A stretch of 64,000 bases of DNA from positions 1 through 64,000 of the forward strand of contig JAKQDD010000115.1 in NCBI GenBank assembly GCA_029556615.1. Reading direction: 5' to 3'. Shown here one piece after another: positions 50,101 through 56,310 of the stretch; position 1 is the stretch's first letter, and every line of letters starts with the position of its first letter. The notes beneath the pieces were generated by a model. The model was not told the origin of the DNA, did no database searches, and saw nothing but the letters and a program-made list of their open reading frames with translations. The position numbers and the translations under genes are program-made. Source of the stretch: Verrucomicrobiota bacterium (lineage in GTDB: Bacteria > Verrucomicrobiota > Verrucomicrobiia > Limisphaerales > J093).

Positions 50101-52280
50101 GCGATCTCGACGAGGTCAGCGTTTACCGGCGCGTGCTCACGGGCGGTGAGATTGGAGAACTTTATTGGATGAATACCGTGGGGAAGGCCCGGCCGCCGCG
50201 ACTGGCCCAGAGCCGGGTCGTGATCGACAACGTCAGCTCGAACACGTTCACCGCCGGAGCGGAATGGGCGACCAACTCGATCCTGTTCCAGGCGGCGACC
50301 GATGGCACGCCGCTGCGTCTCGAGTCGGTGGCGCGGGGCGCGCTGTTCGATTCGTTCGAGCTGCAGGAGCAGGCGGCGACCTACTTCCTGGCCGAGGAAT
50401 CGCTCAAGCCGTTGATCGGCCAGAGCGGGATCGGGGAGTGGCGGCTCGAAGTCGTGGACCGCCGGACGGGAGCGACGAATGCGATCGATCCGGAGCTGCT
50501 GAGCTGGCAGCTCGAACTGACATTCGCGCCGCTGCGGATTCCCTTTGTCCGCCTCACGAACGGGGTGCCCTACGCGAGCCGGTTGCCCAATGGCCAGGCC
50601 CGGTATTTTGCCGTGGACGTTCCGCGGATTGCGACCCAGGCGACGAACACGCTCTTGAGCGCGGCCGGGCTCGACCTGTGGTACAACGCCGCGACGCTGC
50701 CCGGCGTGCATCCCGGGGTGGGCAGTGACGAGTGGCTGCTGGCCAACGCCACGGCGATGGCGGCGGTGGTGGCAACCAATGGCACCACGCAGGTCGACAC
50801 GAACGGTGTGGCGCAGACGCCGCTGTCCCTGGTGCCGCAGCTGCAGCCGGGCCAGACGTACTATCTCATGGTGACGAACCCGGGTCCGATCCAGGATTTC
50901 AGCCTGCAAGTGGATTTCGATGCGCTGGACACCAACGTGACGGGGCTGACGCTGCTTGGTTTCGGAGAGACGGTGACGACCAATCTTGTGGTCACCAACG
51001 CCCTCCAGTACTACCGCTATGACGTGACCACCAACGCCGTCGCGGCGACCTTCGAAGTGCACCCGGCGGATGGCAACGTGCAGCTTTACATCCGCAAGGC
51101 GCAGCCGGTGCCGGCTCCGCTCCCCACGCCCTGGGTCTACGATTACGCGAGCGAGAACCCGGGCACCAACGCCGAGATCATCCTTGTCACCCAGGATTCC
51201 CTGGTGCCGCTGGGATCAGGTCCGTGGTACCTCGGCGTGCTGAACGTGGACACCAACGACGTCGATTACGCCATCCGCGTCGTCGAGTACACGGACCCGC
51301 TGGCCGGCGTGATCCGCCTGGCCGAGGGAGTGGCCGTTGCGGGCCAGGTGGGTGCGGGAGGCCTTGCGGATGATTATGTATTCACATGCTCGAATGATCC
51401 GCCGGCTGTGCAGTTCGACCTGTTCAACCTCTCTGCCAATGCGTCGCTGGCCGTCCAGCTCAATCGTCGCGCGGTTCCGGACGACGCCCTCGTCTGGGAT
51501 CCGGGCACGCCCGAGGCGCCTGCGCGTATCACGTTGCGCACCAACGACGCGCTGCCCAGCCTGAATGGCGACTGGTTCCTTGCGGTCGCGAGCGACGAAC
51601 CGGCTGGCTCCCCGGACGTCACCTACAGCGTCCGCGCAGTGTATCCGCCGGCAACGGTGCCGGTGATCGACCTCGCCGCAGGCGTGGCTGTGACGGGAAC
51701 GCTGGCAGCCGACACCTTCGGAGCCGCGCGGGTCCCGGATTATTATCGGTTCCCAGTCGGGGACACCGTGACGAATCTCGAAGTCGTGTTGACGCCCGTG
51801 GATGGAAACGTCGACCTCGTGTTGCGGCGTTTGTTGCCGCTCCCGGATTGGTACCAGTTTGACTACCTGGGGGTGAATCCGGATCTCACGCCGGAGTACC
51901 TGTACCTCGACGCCTCGAGTGCGCCAGTGCCGCTTGCTCCCGGTGATTGGTACCTCGGCATCTACAACCAGACCATGAACTCGGCAACCTACCGGCTGCG
52001 CGTGCGTGCGGCGGGTTCGGGGGGCGCGGGAGGCTGGGTGATCAATCCTGCCGTGGTCGCGAGCGACGGCGCCGTGACATTCACGTGGGACGCGGCTCCG
52101 GGCGAGATGTTCCAGGTCCAGTACGCCACGTCCATTCCCGCGGAAGGGGCGATCCTCTGGGAGACCGTGCCTGGCGTGGTCGGGTCCGGAAGCGGCCGGT
52201 TCAGTTTCGTGGACGACGGCACGCAGACGGGAGGCATCACACCGTTCAAGATCTACCGGTTGGTGGCCATCCGGCCCTAG
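44142..52280 (+). CDS. Giant S8 subtilisin-like protease with P-domain, LamG and PPC modules
   Basis: This 2712-residue exported protease has a hydrophobic leader (about 5-22) and a long prodomain. The catalytic triad is Asp321 (VNVNDTGIDAQHPD), His349 (NGHGTHVAGTIAG) and Ser728 (GTSASAAAVSG), all intact. About 380 residues separate His and Ser, roughly twice the normal distance, owing to a TN-rich insertion carrying TNQVTNIVEDEFVVTNVTET. Downstream come proprotein-convertase-like P-domain segments (about 880-950, 1160-1270), two LamG modules (about 1447-1626 and 1800-2010) and several PPC-like beta modules (about 2230-2600). The same-direction placement 19 bases after cassette A suggests that it is a cargo of, or processed by, the pilus-like machine. 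The stop TAG is the first element of repeat copy 2. Confidence 0.88.
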   Translation: MKTRTWTLISLACALGAILCWLLGNERAARQSGSAATNAAGATSRADRLAPPVRLLTRVPAAAPDTAGGASAGVSSAGLARVEPVDPVRPLRLRNTAARLDALVRSETAVLLENALIDTAAGPAPAVPEPLRSAGDPGSYVVQSRGMITPAFRALLAAQGAAIVSYLPNNAFLVRAGAAEAAMLASSPLTAAVLPFEPYYKLQGELLSLAVEQQPLEAGARLMVTAFPGEGERVAAAVGALGGRVCGQGRSPFGPQYVVEPGTADWVALALLPEVQLVEAHADRVMANDLTRVRVGVAEDATNTANYFGLTGSNVWVNVNDTGIDAQHPDLLGRVFGDTPLTLTDTNGHGTHVAGTIAGSGEHSPTVTNVVGSPTNANFRGIAPAAQLFALPVDLVLGPLQSDAYLQETAARTNYGVLGRTNALISNNSWGYLRQFDYTSAAASYDAAVRDAVPEMQGPQAMAYVFAAGNHGAGNDIGTGGEPGSIVSPATAKNVITVGAIDSPRAIAYDIVLTNQVTNIVEDEFVVTNVTETNKVYLGEADSSDEVTAFSSRGNVGIGQESETGRFKPDVVAPGAFVISTRSTGWDVSRLLTNAVVEVYPEQLVSPDEWNRYSITVPTNAIRLVIETLPDAASPSPFPPLAIYARLGDFPAAADFVAETNAVVTTNGVPALEPGTWYYSVGNPTNLPVSYTLRTTLEVSVGLDSLMATLTNINEALAPDYRYDSGTSASAAAVSGLLALVQEYFEQQLQRPYSPALLKALLISGARSLGPQYNYQVQNHINYQGWGLAQLPTMLPGSLTNSTDEATWPIRWIDQSPTNALATGESHRYELGLPEDVGLADLRVTLVWTDPPGNPAASVKLVNDLDLVVSNAVTGEVYAGNQFPAGSDYTELTGTNAAPDFDRVNNVENVILRQPAATNYVIEVMGRRVNVNAVTAHTNGIVQDYALVVSLGSTNAISLRQVAATNALPVVPDNVTNGVPMLQQRVGANSPLQAYPVGTTNQWHFYVFTNIQQPEVTLLTNGQYVFFATFVPPNLSVPRNEESDIDLYVARNDDRLLQLDPAALAGAYRSVLRGGTEVVSFTNSTLGEVFYIGVKSEDQMAAEYGFVGISTDTPFETIDPYGNHLLQGLPPRVPIPDGSPVTPGHVLQFAVGITPIEVGRAVVATGIAHERPGDVWVNLDHYSDWAVLLNHNDGDGEPPGWVGGLFDDTGGGRNIDSVPTDGPGSLNNFIGNEGAGLWMMTTVDNTLGHTGYVENLVIRLEPNPDLLMGVAGTVLANQFNYYFFDVPADASRFTVVLSSMTGPLNLYLRWEALPTLTEYDHYRAIAAPGGSLSITPTSTPPLTPGRYYIGLYNPTANPVDYFLQVRLERDLSAAYRRSYTTTNVTVIGDDVLTLSTNAVDETRTITDARVGLRIGHERLSDLDVYVVNPQGERVLVNESRGGTNRTQYGFDQRFTNYHHVALTYATNSGVAALYLDGNLLIERDVGRSVWQTAYDLFLGYKPATNGTATQYLGGLDEVEVYGRALAASEIRALYKYGGAGRPTNDLISLWPFEGSGEDVLSNHVAWVDGPAYEAGRFGQGLQFVNPGSRVQVTNSPLLDLGRTPGFTLDAWINPADLTVERPLAVWSDGTNAAGLEWYLQPGSDTNRAWGLLSARFVSVAGVTNELVGQPQGLIQTNGILTNVMYTTFTEDTNLAFVPIKFGDPATNLSLTATNRLVSGFEPMLALPRTNLTAGQAIEGWQVLTGQVTVLWAPPIAHTGTNLLVLGDGRMEMTLPTVAGRIYRLQFVSRTQPQPGEMVSWWAAERDTQDLMGTNHGSEVGSVAYGGGWVGDAFQFAAGGGYVEVPASGTLDFTNEATVEFWFRPWTVGGAPLGVLSRGTAGGAANYGVSVSAQGLSWWFNDPTTSSPLSDDGSGLELARLAEVPALGRFHHFAGTLKQVSDTQVELQMYLDGVLRRSKVLPGVLSNAVTGEPLLLGRLAPGDPAFEGDLDEVSVYRRVLTGGEIGELYWMNTVGKARPPRLAQSRVVIDNVSSNTFTAGAEWATNSILFQAATDGTPLRLESVARGALFDSFELQEQAATYFLAEESLKPLIGQSGIGEWRLEVVDRRTGATNAIDPELLSWQLELTFAPLRIPFVRLTNGVPYASRLPNGQARYFAVDVPRIATQATNTLLSAAGLDLWYNAATLPGVHPGVGSDEWLLANATAMAAVVATNGTTQVDTNGVAQTPLSLVPQLQPGQTYYLMVTNPGPIQDFSLQVDFDALDTNVTGLTLLGFGETVTTNLVVTNALQYYRYDVTTNAVAATFEVHPADGNVQLYIRKAQPVPAPLPTPWVYDYASENPGTNAEIILVTQDSLVPLGSGPWYLGVLNVDTNDVDYAIRVVEYTDPLAGVIRLAEGVAVAGQVGAGGLADDYVFTCSNDPPAVQFDLFNLSANASLAVQLNRRAVPDDALVWDPGTPEAPARITLRTNDALPSLNGDWFLAVASDEPAGSPDVTYSVRAVYPPATVPVIDLAAGVAVTGTLAADTFGAARVPDYYRFPVGDTVTNLEVVLTPVDGNVDLVLRRLLPLPDWYQFDYLGVNPDLTPEYLYLDASSAPVPLAPGDWYLGIYNQTMNSATYRLRVRAAGSGGAGGWVINPAVVASDGAVTFTWDAAPGEMFQVQYATSIPAEGAILWETVPGVVGSGSGRFSFVDDGTQTGGITPFKIYRLVAIRP

Positions 52281-52365
52281 AGTCCTCGACTTGTGGGATG
52301 TGTGGTCAACAGGTCAAATTGGGTCCCTGTCGTTCCAACCCCACCCCCCTGCCTTCGAGAACTCT
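52277..52365 (+). repeat. Two-hairpin element, copy 2 (89-bp unit 2 only)
   Basis: Only unit 2 of the element at 3568-3746 is recognisable, again exactly 89 bp. It starts CTAGAGTCCTCGACTTGTGG, where TAG is the stop of the subtilase gene. It contains TGGTCAACAGGTCA and CGTTCCA and ends with the decayed arm TTCGAGAACTCT. Unit 1 is absent or unrecognisable. The remaining gap to 52586 contains no supported gene. Confidence 0.8.
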
Positions 52366-52586
52366 ACCTGCAGAGCCAGGCCTGTCCTGCCCCGGAAGAA
52401 CCGCCGCGGTCACCGTCGGCGGCTACAGGGCCACCGCCCGCGGGCACGGGCGAGGCTCCGAGCCCGGCCTCAGACACTGAGATTACGAAGTCTAATACAC
52501 AGTATCGTAAGGCTTCGGATTTCACTGGAGTTCAGATCCCGGGAGCGGGAACATGAGTCAGGGCGGGCTGAGGCTTGCCACAAGCG
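52366..52586. other. Intergenic spacer before the zinc-ribbon gene
   Basis: Together with the repeat this makes a gap of about 306 bp after the subtilase stop. An A/T-richer stretch near 52480-52515 could contain the promoter of the zinc-ribbon gene, but no convincing hexamer pair was identified. Confidence 0.4.
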
Positions 52587-52997
52587 ATGAAAGTCATTGA
52601 GCGTTTGTTTGAGCTGCAGGAACTGGAACTCGGAGCCGCGGCTGGATCGGCGGAAGGAAAGAAGGCCGCGGAAGCGCTGAAAAAGGAGATCCCGGAGCCG
52701 ATTCTGGGACACTATCGTCGGTTGATGGATCGGGGCAAGAAGGGGGTTGCGCTGGTGCGGCACGGCGTTTGCAGCGGCTGCATGATGCGATTGGCGACGG
52801 GGATCCACGCGGCCCTGCGTCGGGACGAGGATATCGCGATGTGCGACACTTGCGCGCGGTATCTTCTGTTGGCCCCGGAGGAGGCGCATGGGGCGGCGGA
52901 GGCGCCGGCCCCGGCGGGTTTCGCGGCGAAGGTTCCCAAGACCTCGGTGCGCCGCGGACGGCGCAAGAATCCGCCGGCGGCTGGGACCGGAGCGTAG
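52587..52997 (+). CDS. Short C4-type zinc-ribbon protein
   Basis: This 136-residue protein has four Cys in two CxxC pairs: VCSGC (62, 65) and MCDTC (86, 89), in the context CSGCMMRLATG ... IAMCDTCARYLL. This is the zf-RING_7 (PF02591-type) pattern. The usual long N-terminal coiled coil of that family (about 150 residues) is reduced to about 55 residues of charged helix (VIERLFELQELELGAA). The basic C-terminal tail RRGRRKN may bind nucleic acid. The function of the family is poorly known. ATG 52587 was preferred to an in-frame TTG at 52575. The gene is convergent with the sulfatase gene. Confidence 0.72.
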   Translation: MKVIERLFELQELELGAAAGSAEGKKAAEALKKEIPEPILGHYRRLMDRGKKGVALVRHGVCSGCMMRLATGIHAALRRDEDIAMCDTCARYLLLAPEEAHGAAEAPAPAGFAAKVPKTSVRRGRRKNPPAAGTGA

Positions 52998-53081
52998 CCT
53001 GGATTCCGCGACGGGTGGGGCTTGGGTCCGACGGGCCGGTGGCGCTCCCGCCGAAATCGGAAGTAATAATTGCACAGACCC

Positions 53082-54521
53082 TTAACGGGCCGATCGGTTC
53101 ACATCGGCGGGAGCCGTTGGCGGCCAATCGGGCGAGTCCCGATGGGACCGGGTCATGAGTCGGGCCAGTTTGCGGGCGACGGTCGGGTGGGTACTGGCGA
53201 GGTCGCGAGTTTCTCCGGGGTCCTCTTCGAGGTCATACAGCTCGAGGGGCCGGCTGGGAGCGAGCCGCACGGCCTTCCATCGGTCGAGCCGGACCGCCTG
53301 TTTGAAGCCGCCCTCATGGAATTCCCAGTAAAAGGGCGGGTGGGGTTGGTGTTGGCGTTGGCCGAGGAGGACGGGCAGCATCGAGATGCCGTCGATGGCC
53401 TTCGGGGTTGGGGCGTCGGCCAGTTGGGCGACGGTGGGGAGGAGATCCCAGAAGGCCCAGGGCTGGTTGTTCACCGCGCCGGCGGGGACGTGTCCGGGCC
53501 AGCGGACGATCATGGGCACGCGGATTCCGCCTTCGTACAAGTCGCGTTTGATGCCGCGCAGGGGGCCGTTCGAGTCATTGAACTCCGGGTTATTGCCGCC
53601 TTCCCGATGCGGGCCGTTGTCGGAGGTGAAGAAGACGAGGGTATGGCGGTCGAGGTCGAGTTCCTCGAGGAGATCGAGCAGGGAGCGGACGTCGCGATCG
53701 AGGCGGGTGATCATGGCGGCGTGGCCTTTTTGTGGAGCGGGCCAGTCGAGGGCGGCGTAGGGGCCGGTGTCGGGGATTTCCATTCCGGCCTTGCCGGCCT
53801 CGTTGTTGGCGTGGGGGAGTGTCGAGGCGAAGAAGAGGAAGAAGGGGCGATCGCGGGTCCGGCGGATGAAATCGAGGGCTTCGCGGAGGATGAGGTCGGG
53901 GCTGTAGTCGAGGCGGTTGGTCGAGACGCCGCCGCCTTGGGGGTCCTCGTTGGGAACGATGTTGCGGAGGGCGACCTTTGTTTCGTTGCGCCAGAGAAAG
54001 GTGGGATAGTAATTGTGGGCGTGGCGCTGGTTGAGGTAGCCAAAGAAGAAATCGAAGCCCTGTCGCCGGGGCAGACCGACGTCGGCGGCTCCGGCGTCGC
54101 CGAGGCCCCACTTGCCCGTGAGCGCGGTGGTGTAGCCGGCGTTTTGGAGGATGCGGGCGACGGTGAGATCCTCGGGGCGGAGGGCTTGGGCGAGGGGATT
54201 GGCGCGGCCGGCATTGCCGCGGACGCGCGCGTGGCCCATGTGATACCCGGTCATCAGGGCGCAGCGTGACGGGGCGCAGACGGTGGATCCGGCGTAGAAC
54301 TGGGTGAAGCGGGTGCCTTCCGCCGCGAGCCGGTCGATGTGGGGTGTTTGAATTCGCTTTTGGCCCTGACAGCCGAGGTCGCCGTAGCCGAGGTCATCGG
54401 CGACGATCAGGATGATGTTGGGAGGTTGTGATGCCGGGGTGCGGGGCGAGGCGCCGAGGGCGACGCACGACAGCGTGAGGATCGAGAGCGCGAGGCGAAG
54501 TTCGCGTGTCAGTGCCGGCAT
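53082..54521 (-). CDS. Secreted S1-family arylsulfatase
   Basis: This protein is about 479 residues from ATG 54521, with a signal peptide (LALSILTLSCVALGA). It has metal-binding DD at 42-43 (IVADDLGYGDLGC), the formylglycine motif STVCAPSRCALMTG with Cys82, GKWGLGD, a DRDVRSLLDLL helix and TSDNGPH with the second metal site. The C-terminus ends with LYDLEEDPGETRDLA, the usual S1 finish. It removes sulfate esters from polysaccharide or glycoconjugates outside the cytoplasm. Activity needs conversion of Cys82 by a formylglycine-generating enzyme; the only such gene in this window (27278-27869) is broken. A longer reading from 54566 places the signal peptide too deep. Confidence 0.9.
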   Translation of the reverse strand: MPALTRELRLALSILTLSCVALGASPRTPASQPPNIILIVADDLGYGDLGCQGQKRIQTPHIDRLAAEGTRFTQFYAGSTVCAPSRCALMTGYHMGHARVRGNAGRANPLAQALRPEDLTVARILQNAGYTTALTGKWGLGDAGAADVGLPRRQGFDFFFGYLNQRHAHNYYPTFLWRNETKVALRNIVPNEDPQGGGVSTNRLDYSPDLILREALDFIRRTRDRPFFLFFASTLPHANNEAGKAGMEIPDTGPYAALDWPAPQKGHAAMITRLDRDVRSLLDLLEELDLDRHTLVFFTSDNGPHREGGNNPEFNDSNGPLRGIKRDLYEGGIRVPMIVRWPGHVPAGAVNNQPWAFWDLLPTVAQLADAPTPKAIDGISMLPVLLGQRQHQPHPPFYWEFHEGGFKQAVRLDRWKAVRLAPSRPLELYDLEEDPGETRDLASTHPTVARKLARLMTRSHRDSPDWPPTAPADVNRSAR

Positions 54522-54725
54522 GGGACCGCGTTCGGGGGTGCATCCGGTGGGTTGCATGGCCTTCATGGAAGCCTGAGAGCTGGTCGTGTTTCAACGGGAA
54601 TCTGACAGGCGAGTGCAGGCTGCGGGGGGCGTGGATAACTCTCGATTACGCTCGAAATAAATGACTTGTGTTTGGGCGAGCGGTTTCCTACCATCGGTCT
54701 TCGCACAGAAGACTCCTTGGCTTAC

Positions 54726-56126
54726 ATGAGCACACGGTACCTGCCGGCGTCTGGAACATCGTCGGGCACGAAGAGCCGGGTATTGGTTGTTGACGACGAT
54801 CCGGACACGTTGGACCTTCTCAGCGAGTTGCTTTGCGGGGAGGGTTACGAGTTGTGTTTGGCGATGAGCGCCAAGGACTTACGTTCCTACTTCAAGGCCC
54901 CCGAGCCGGATGTTGTCCTGCTCGACCTGCGATTGCCGGATGCCAACGGACTGGACCTGATTGCCGACATCAAGACGCAGTGGCCGGCCTGTGAAGTGGT
55001 CGTACTAACGAATTACGGATCGATTGACTTGGCGGTGGAGGCTGTGAAGCGCGGGGCGTTTCACTTCCAGTCGAAGCCGTTCCGGATCGAGTCCTTGTTG
55101 CTTCTGGTGCAGCGGGCGGCGGAGCACAAGCACCTTTCGGCCCGGACGGAGACGCTTCAGCAGGCGGTGACGGCGCTGAGCCAGGGCGCGTCGCCGGTGT
55201 TTCGCAGTCCGGCGATCAAGGCGGTGCTGCGGGTTGTGGAGAGGGTGGCGCCGAGCGATGCCGCCGTGTTTCTGACCGGGGAGAGTGGGACGGGCAAGGA
55301 AGTGTTGGCGGACCTGATCCATTCTCTGAGCCAGCGTGGTCGGGGGCCGTTGGTGAAGGTGAACTGCGCGGCTTTGCCTCGGGAATTAATTGAGAGCGAA
55401 CTGTTTGGGGCGGTGAAGGGCGCTTACACGGGGGCGCACAGCGACCGCGAGGGCCTGTTTGGGCAGGCTGAAGACGGCAGCATTCTCCTGGACGAGATCA
55501 CGGAGATGCCCCTGGAGACCCAATCGAAGCTCCTTCGAGTTCTCCAAGACAAGCAATATCGGCCCGTGGGCGGCAAGGCCACGTGTCAGGCGAACTGCCG
55601 GATCATCGCCTCGACGAACCACCACACGGAGGACGCCCTGCGCCAAGGCAAACTGCGGGCCGACCTGTACTATCGTATCAGCACGGTCACCATTCATTTG
55701 CCGCCCTTGCGGGATCGGCGCGAGGACATCATGCCGTTGGCGTCGAGTTTTCTGAAGCGCTTTGCGGCCCAAGCGGATCGGCCGATCGCTGGATTCAGCG
55801 AGGCCGCTGCGGGCATGCTTCAGGCTTTCGATTGGCCGGGGAACGTCAGGCAGCTTGAGAACGAGATTCAGCGGGCGGTTTTGATCGCCGAGGGGAGTAC
55901 CATCGATCTCACGGACTTGTCGATTGGGGATGGTGGCGGTGGTGGGCGCGAGTGTGGCTTTGAAGTCCCGGTTGTGGGTCTGCAGGGGCTGCAGGGGGTC
56001 GAGCGGGATGCGATTGTCAAGGCGCTTGCCCGTGCTGGGGGCAACAAGACTATTGCGGCCCGCGAGCTCGGGGTGACCCGGCAGACGCTCTACAACAAGA
56101 TCCGGCATTTCGGATTGGTCGACTAG
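54726..56126 (+). CDS. NtrC-family sigma-54-dependent response regulator
   Basis: This 466-residue regulator has a receiver domain (Asp67 in VVLLDLRLPDANG), an AAA+ domain with Walker A GESGTGKE, sigma-54-contact motif GAYTGA (the usual GAFTGA with Phe replaced by Tyr), Walker B LLDEIT and the R-finger region. The C-terminal Fis helix-turn-helix is AIVKALARAGGNKTIAARELGVTRQTLYNKIRHFGL. ATG 54726 was chosen because residues before it lack domain character. No cognate histidine kinase is adjacent. The stop TAG is at the same time the first three bases of repeat copy 3. It stands upstream of the ABC operon but separated from it by that repeat. Confidence 0.9.
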   Translation: MSTRYLPASGTSSGTKSRVLVVDDDPDTLDLLSELLCGEGYELCLAMSAKDLRSYFKAPEPDVVLLDLRLPDANGLDLIADIKTQWPACEVVVLTNYGSIDLAVEAVKRGAFHFQSKPFRIESLLLLVQRAAEHKHLSARTETLQQAVTALSQGASPVFRSPAIKAVLRVVERVAPSDAAVFLTGESGTGKEVLADLIHSLSQRGRGPLVKVNCAALPRELIESELFGAVKGAYTGAHSDREGLFGQAEDGSILLDEITEMPLETQSKLLRVLQDKQYRPVGGKATCQANCRIIASTNHHTEDALRQGKLRADLYYRISTVTIHLPPLRDRREDIMPLASSFLKRFAAQADRPIAGFSEAAAGMLQAFDWPGNVRQLENEIQRAVLIAEGSTIDLTDLSIGDGGGGGRECGFEVPVVGLQGLQGVERDAIVKALARAGGNKTIAARELGVTRQTLYNKIRHFGLVD

Positions 56127-56302
56127 CGAGGCGCGCCTCAGACCCAACCAAGTCCGCGACCCCATGAAGCCTTCCTGCCCTTCTGAACCCTCTGTTCCGC
56201 GCCTCGCTAATGGAGAGTCCTCGACGGAAGGAGGGAAGGCGTGGAACAGCAGGCACCAAGCATGACCTGTTGACCACGAGTTCTGGAGGTCGAGGACTCT
56301 AG
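56124..56302 (+). repeat. 179-bp two-hairpin element, copy 3
   Basis: A full copy in the opposite orientation, relative to upstream transcription, to copy 1. Unit 1 is 56124-56209 (TAGCGAGGCGCG ... CGCGCCTCGCTA, 86 bp), then ATGG, then unit 2 at 56214-56302 (AGAGTCCTCGAC ... GTCGAGGACTCT plus AG, 89 bp). TAG at its left end is the stop of the response regulator. Both ends are followed by the direct repeat CTAGCGAGGCG, the right-hand one running into the start of the binding-protein gene nine bases further on. The repeat could be a target duplication or the relic of a further tandem unit. Confidence 0.85.
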
Positions 56303-56310
56303 CGAGGCGA

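Noticed and set aside
52366-52586. Possible RNase P RNA or other structured RNA before the zinc-ribbon gene
   Set aside because: In some bacteria the zinc-ribbon family neighbours rnpB, but the GAGGAAAGTCC-type core and sufficient length are absent.
1205-53082. 13-base identity TTGCACAGACCCT at 1205-1217 and 53070-53082
   Set aside because: A match of this length is expected by chance in 64 kb and the flanks do not align; it is not part of the hairpin family.
53040-53085. GC-rich hairpin between the convergent zinc-ribbon and sulfatase genes as a terminator
   Set aside because: Only short weak pairings (GGCG/CGCC) without a T-run were found; not enough to annotate.
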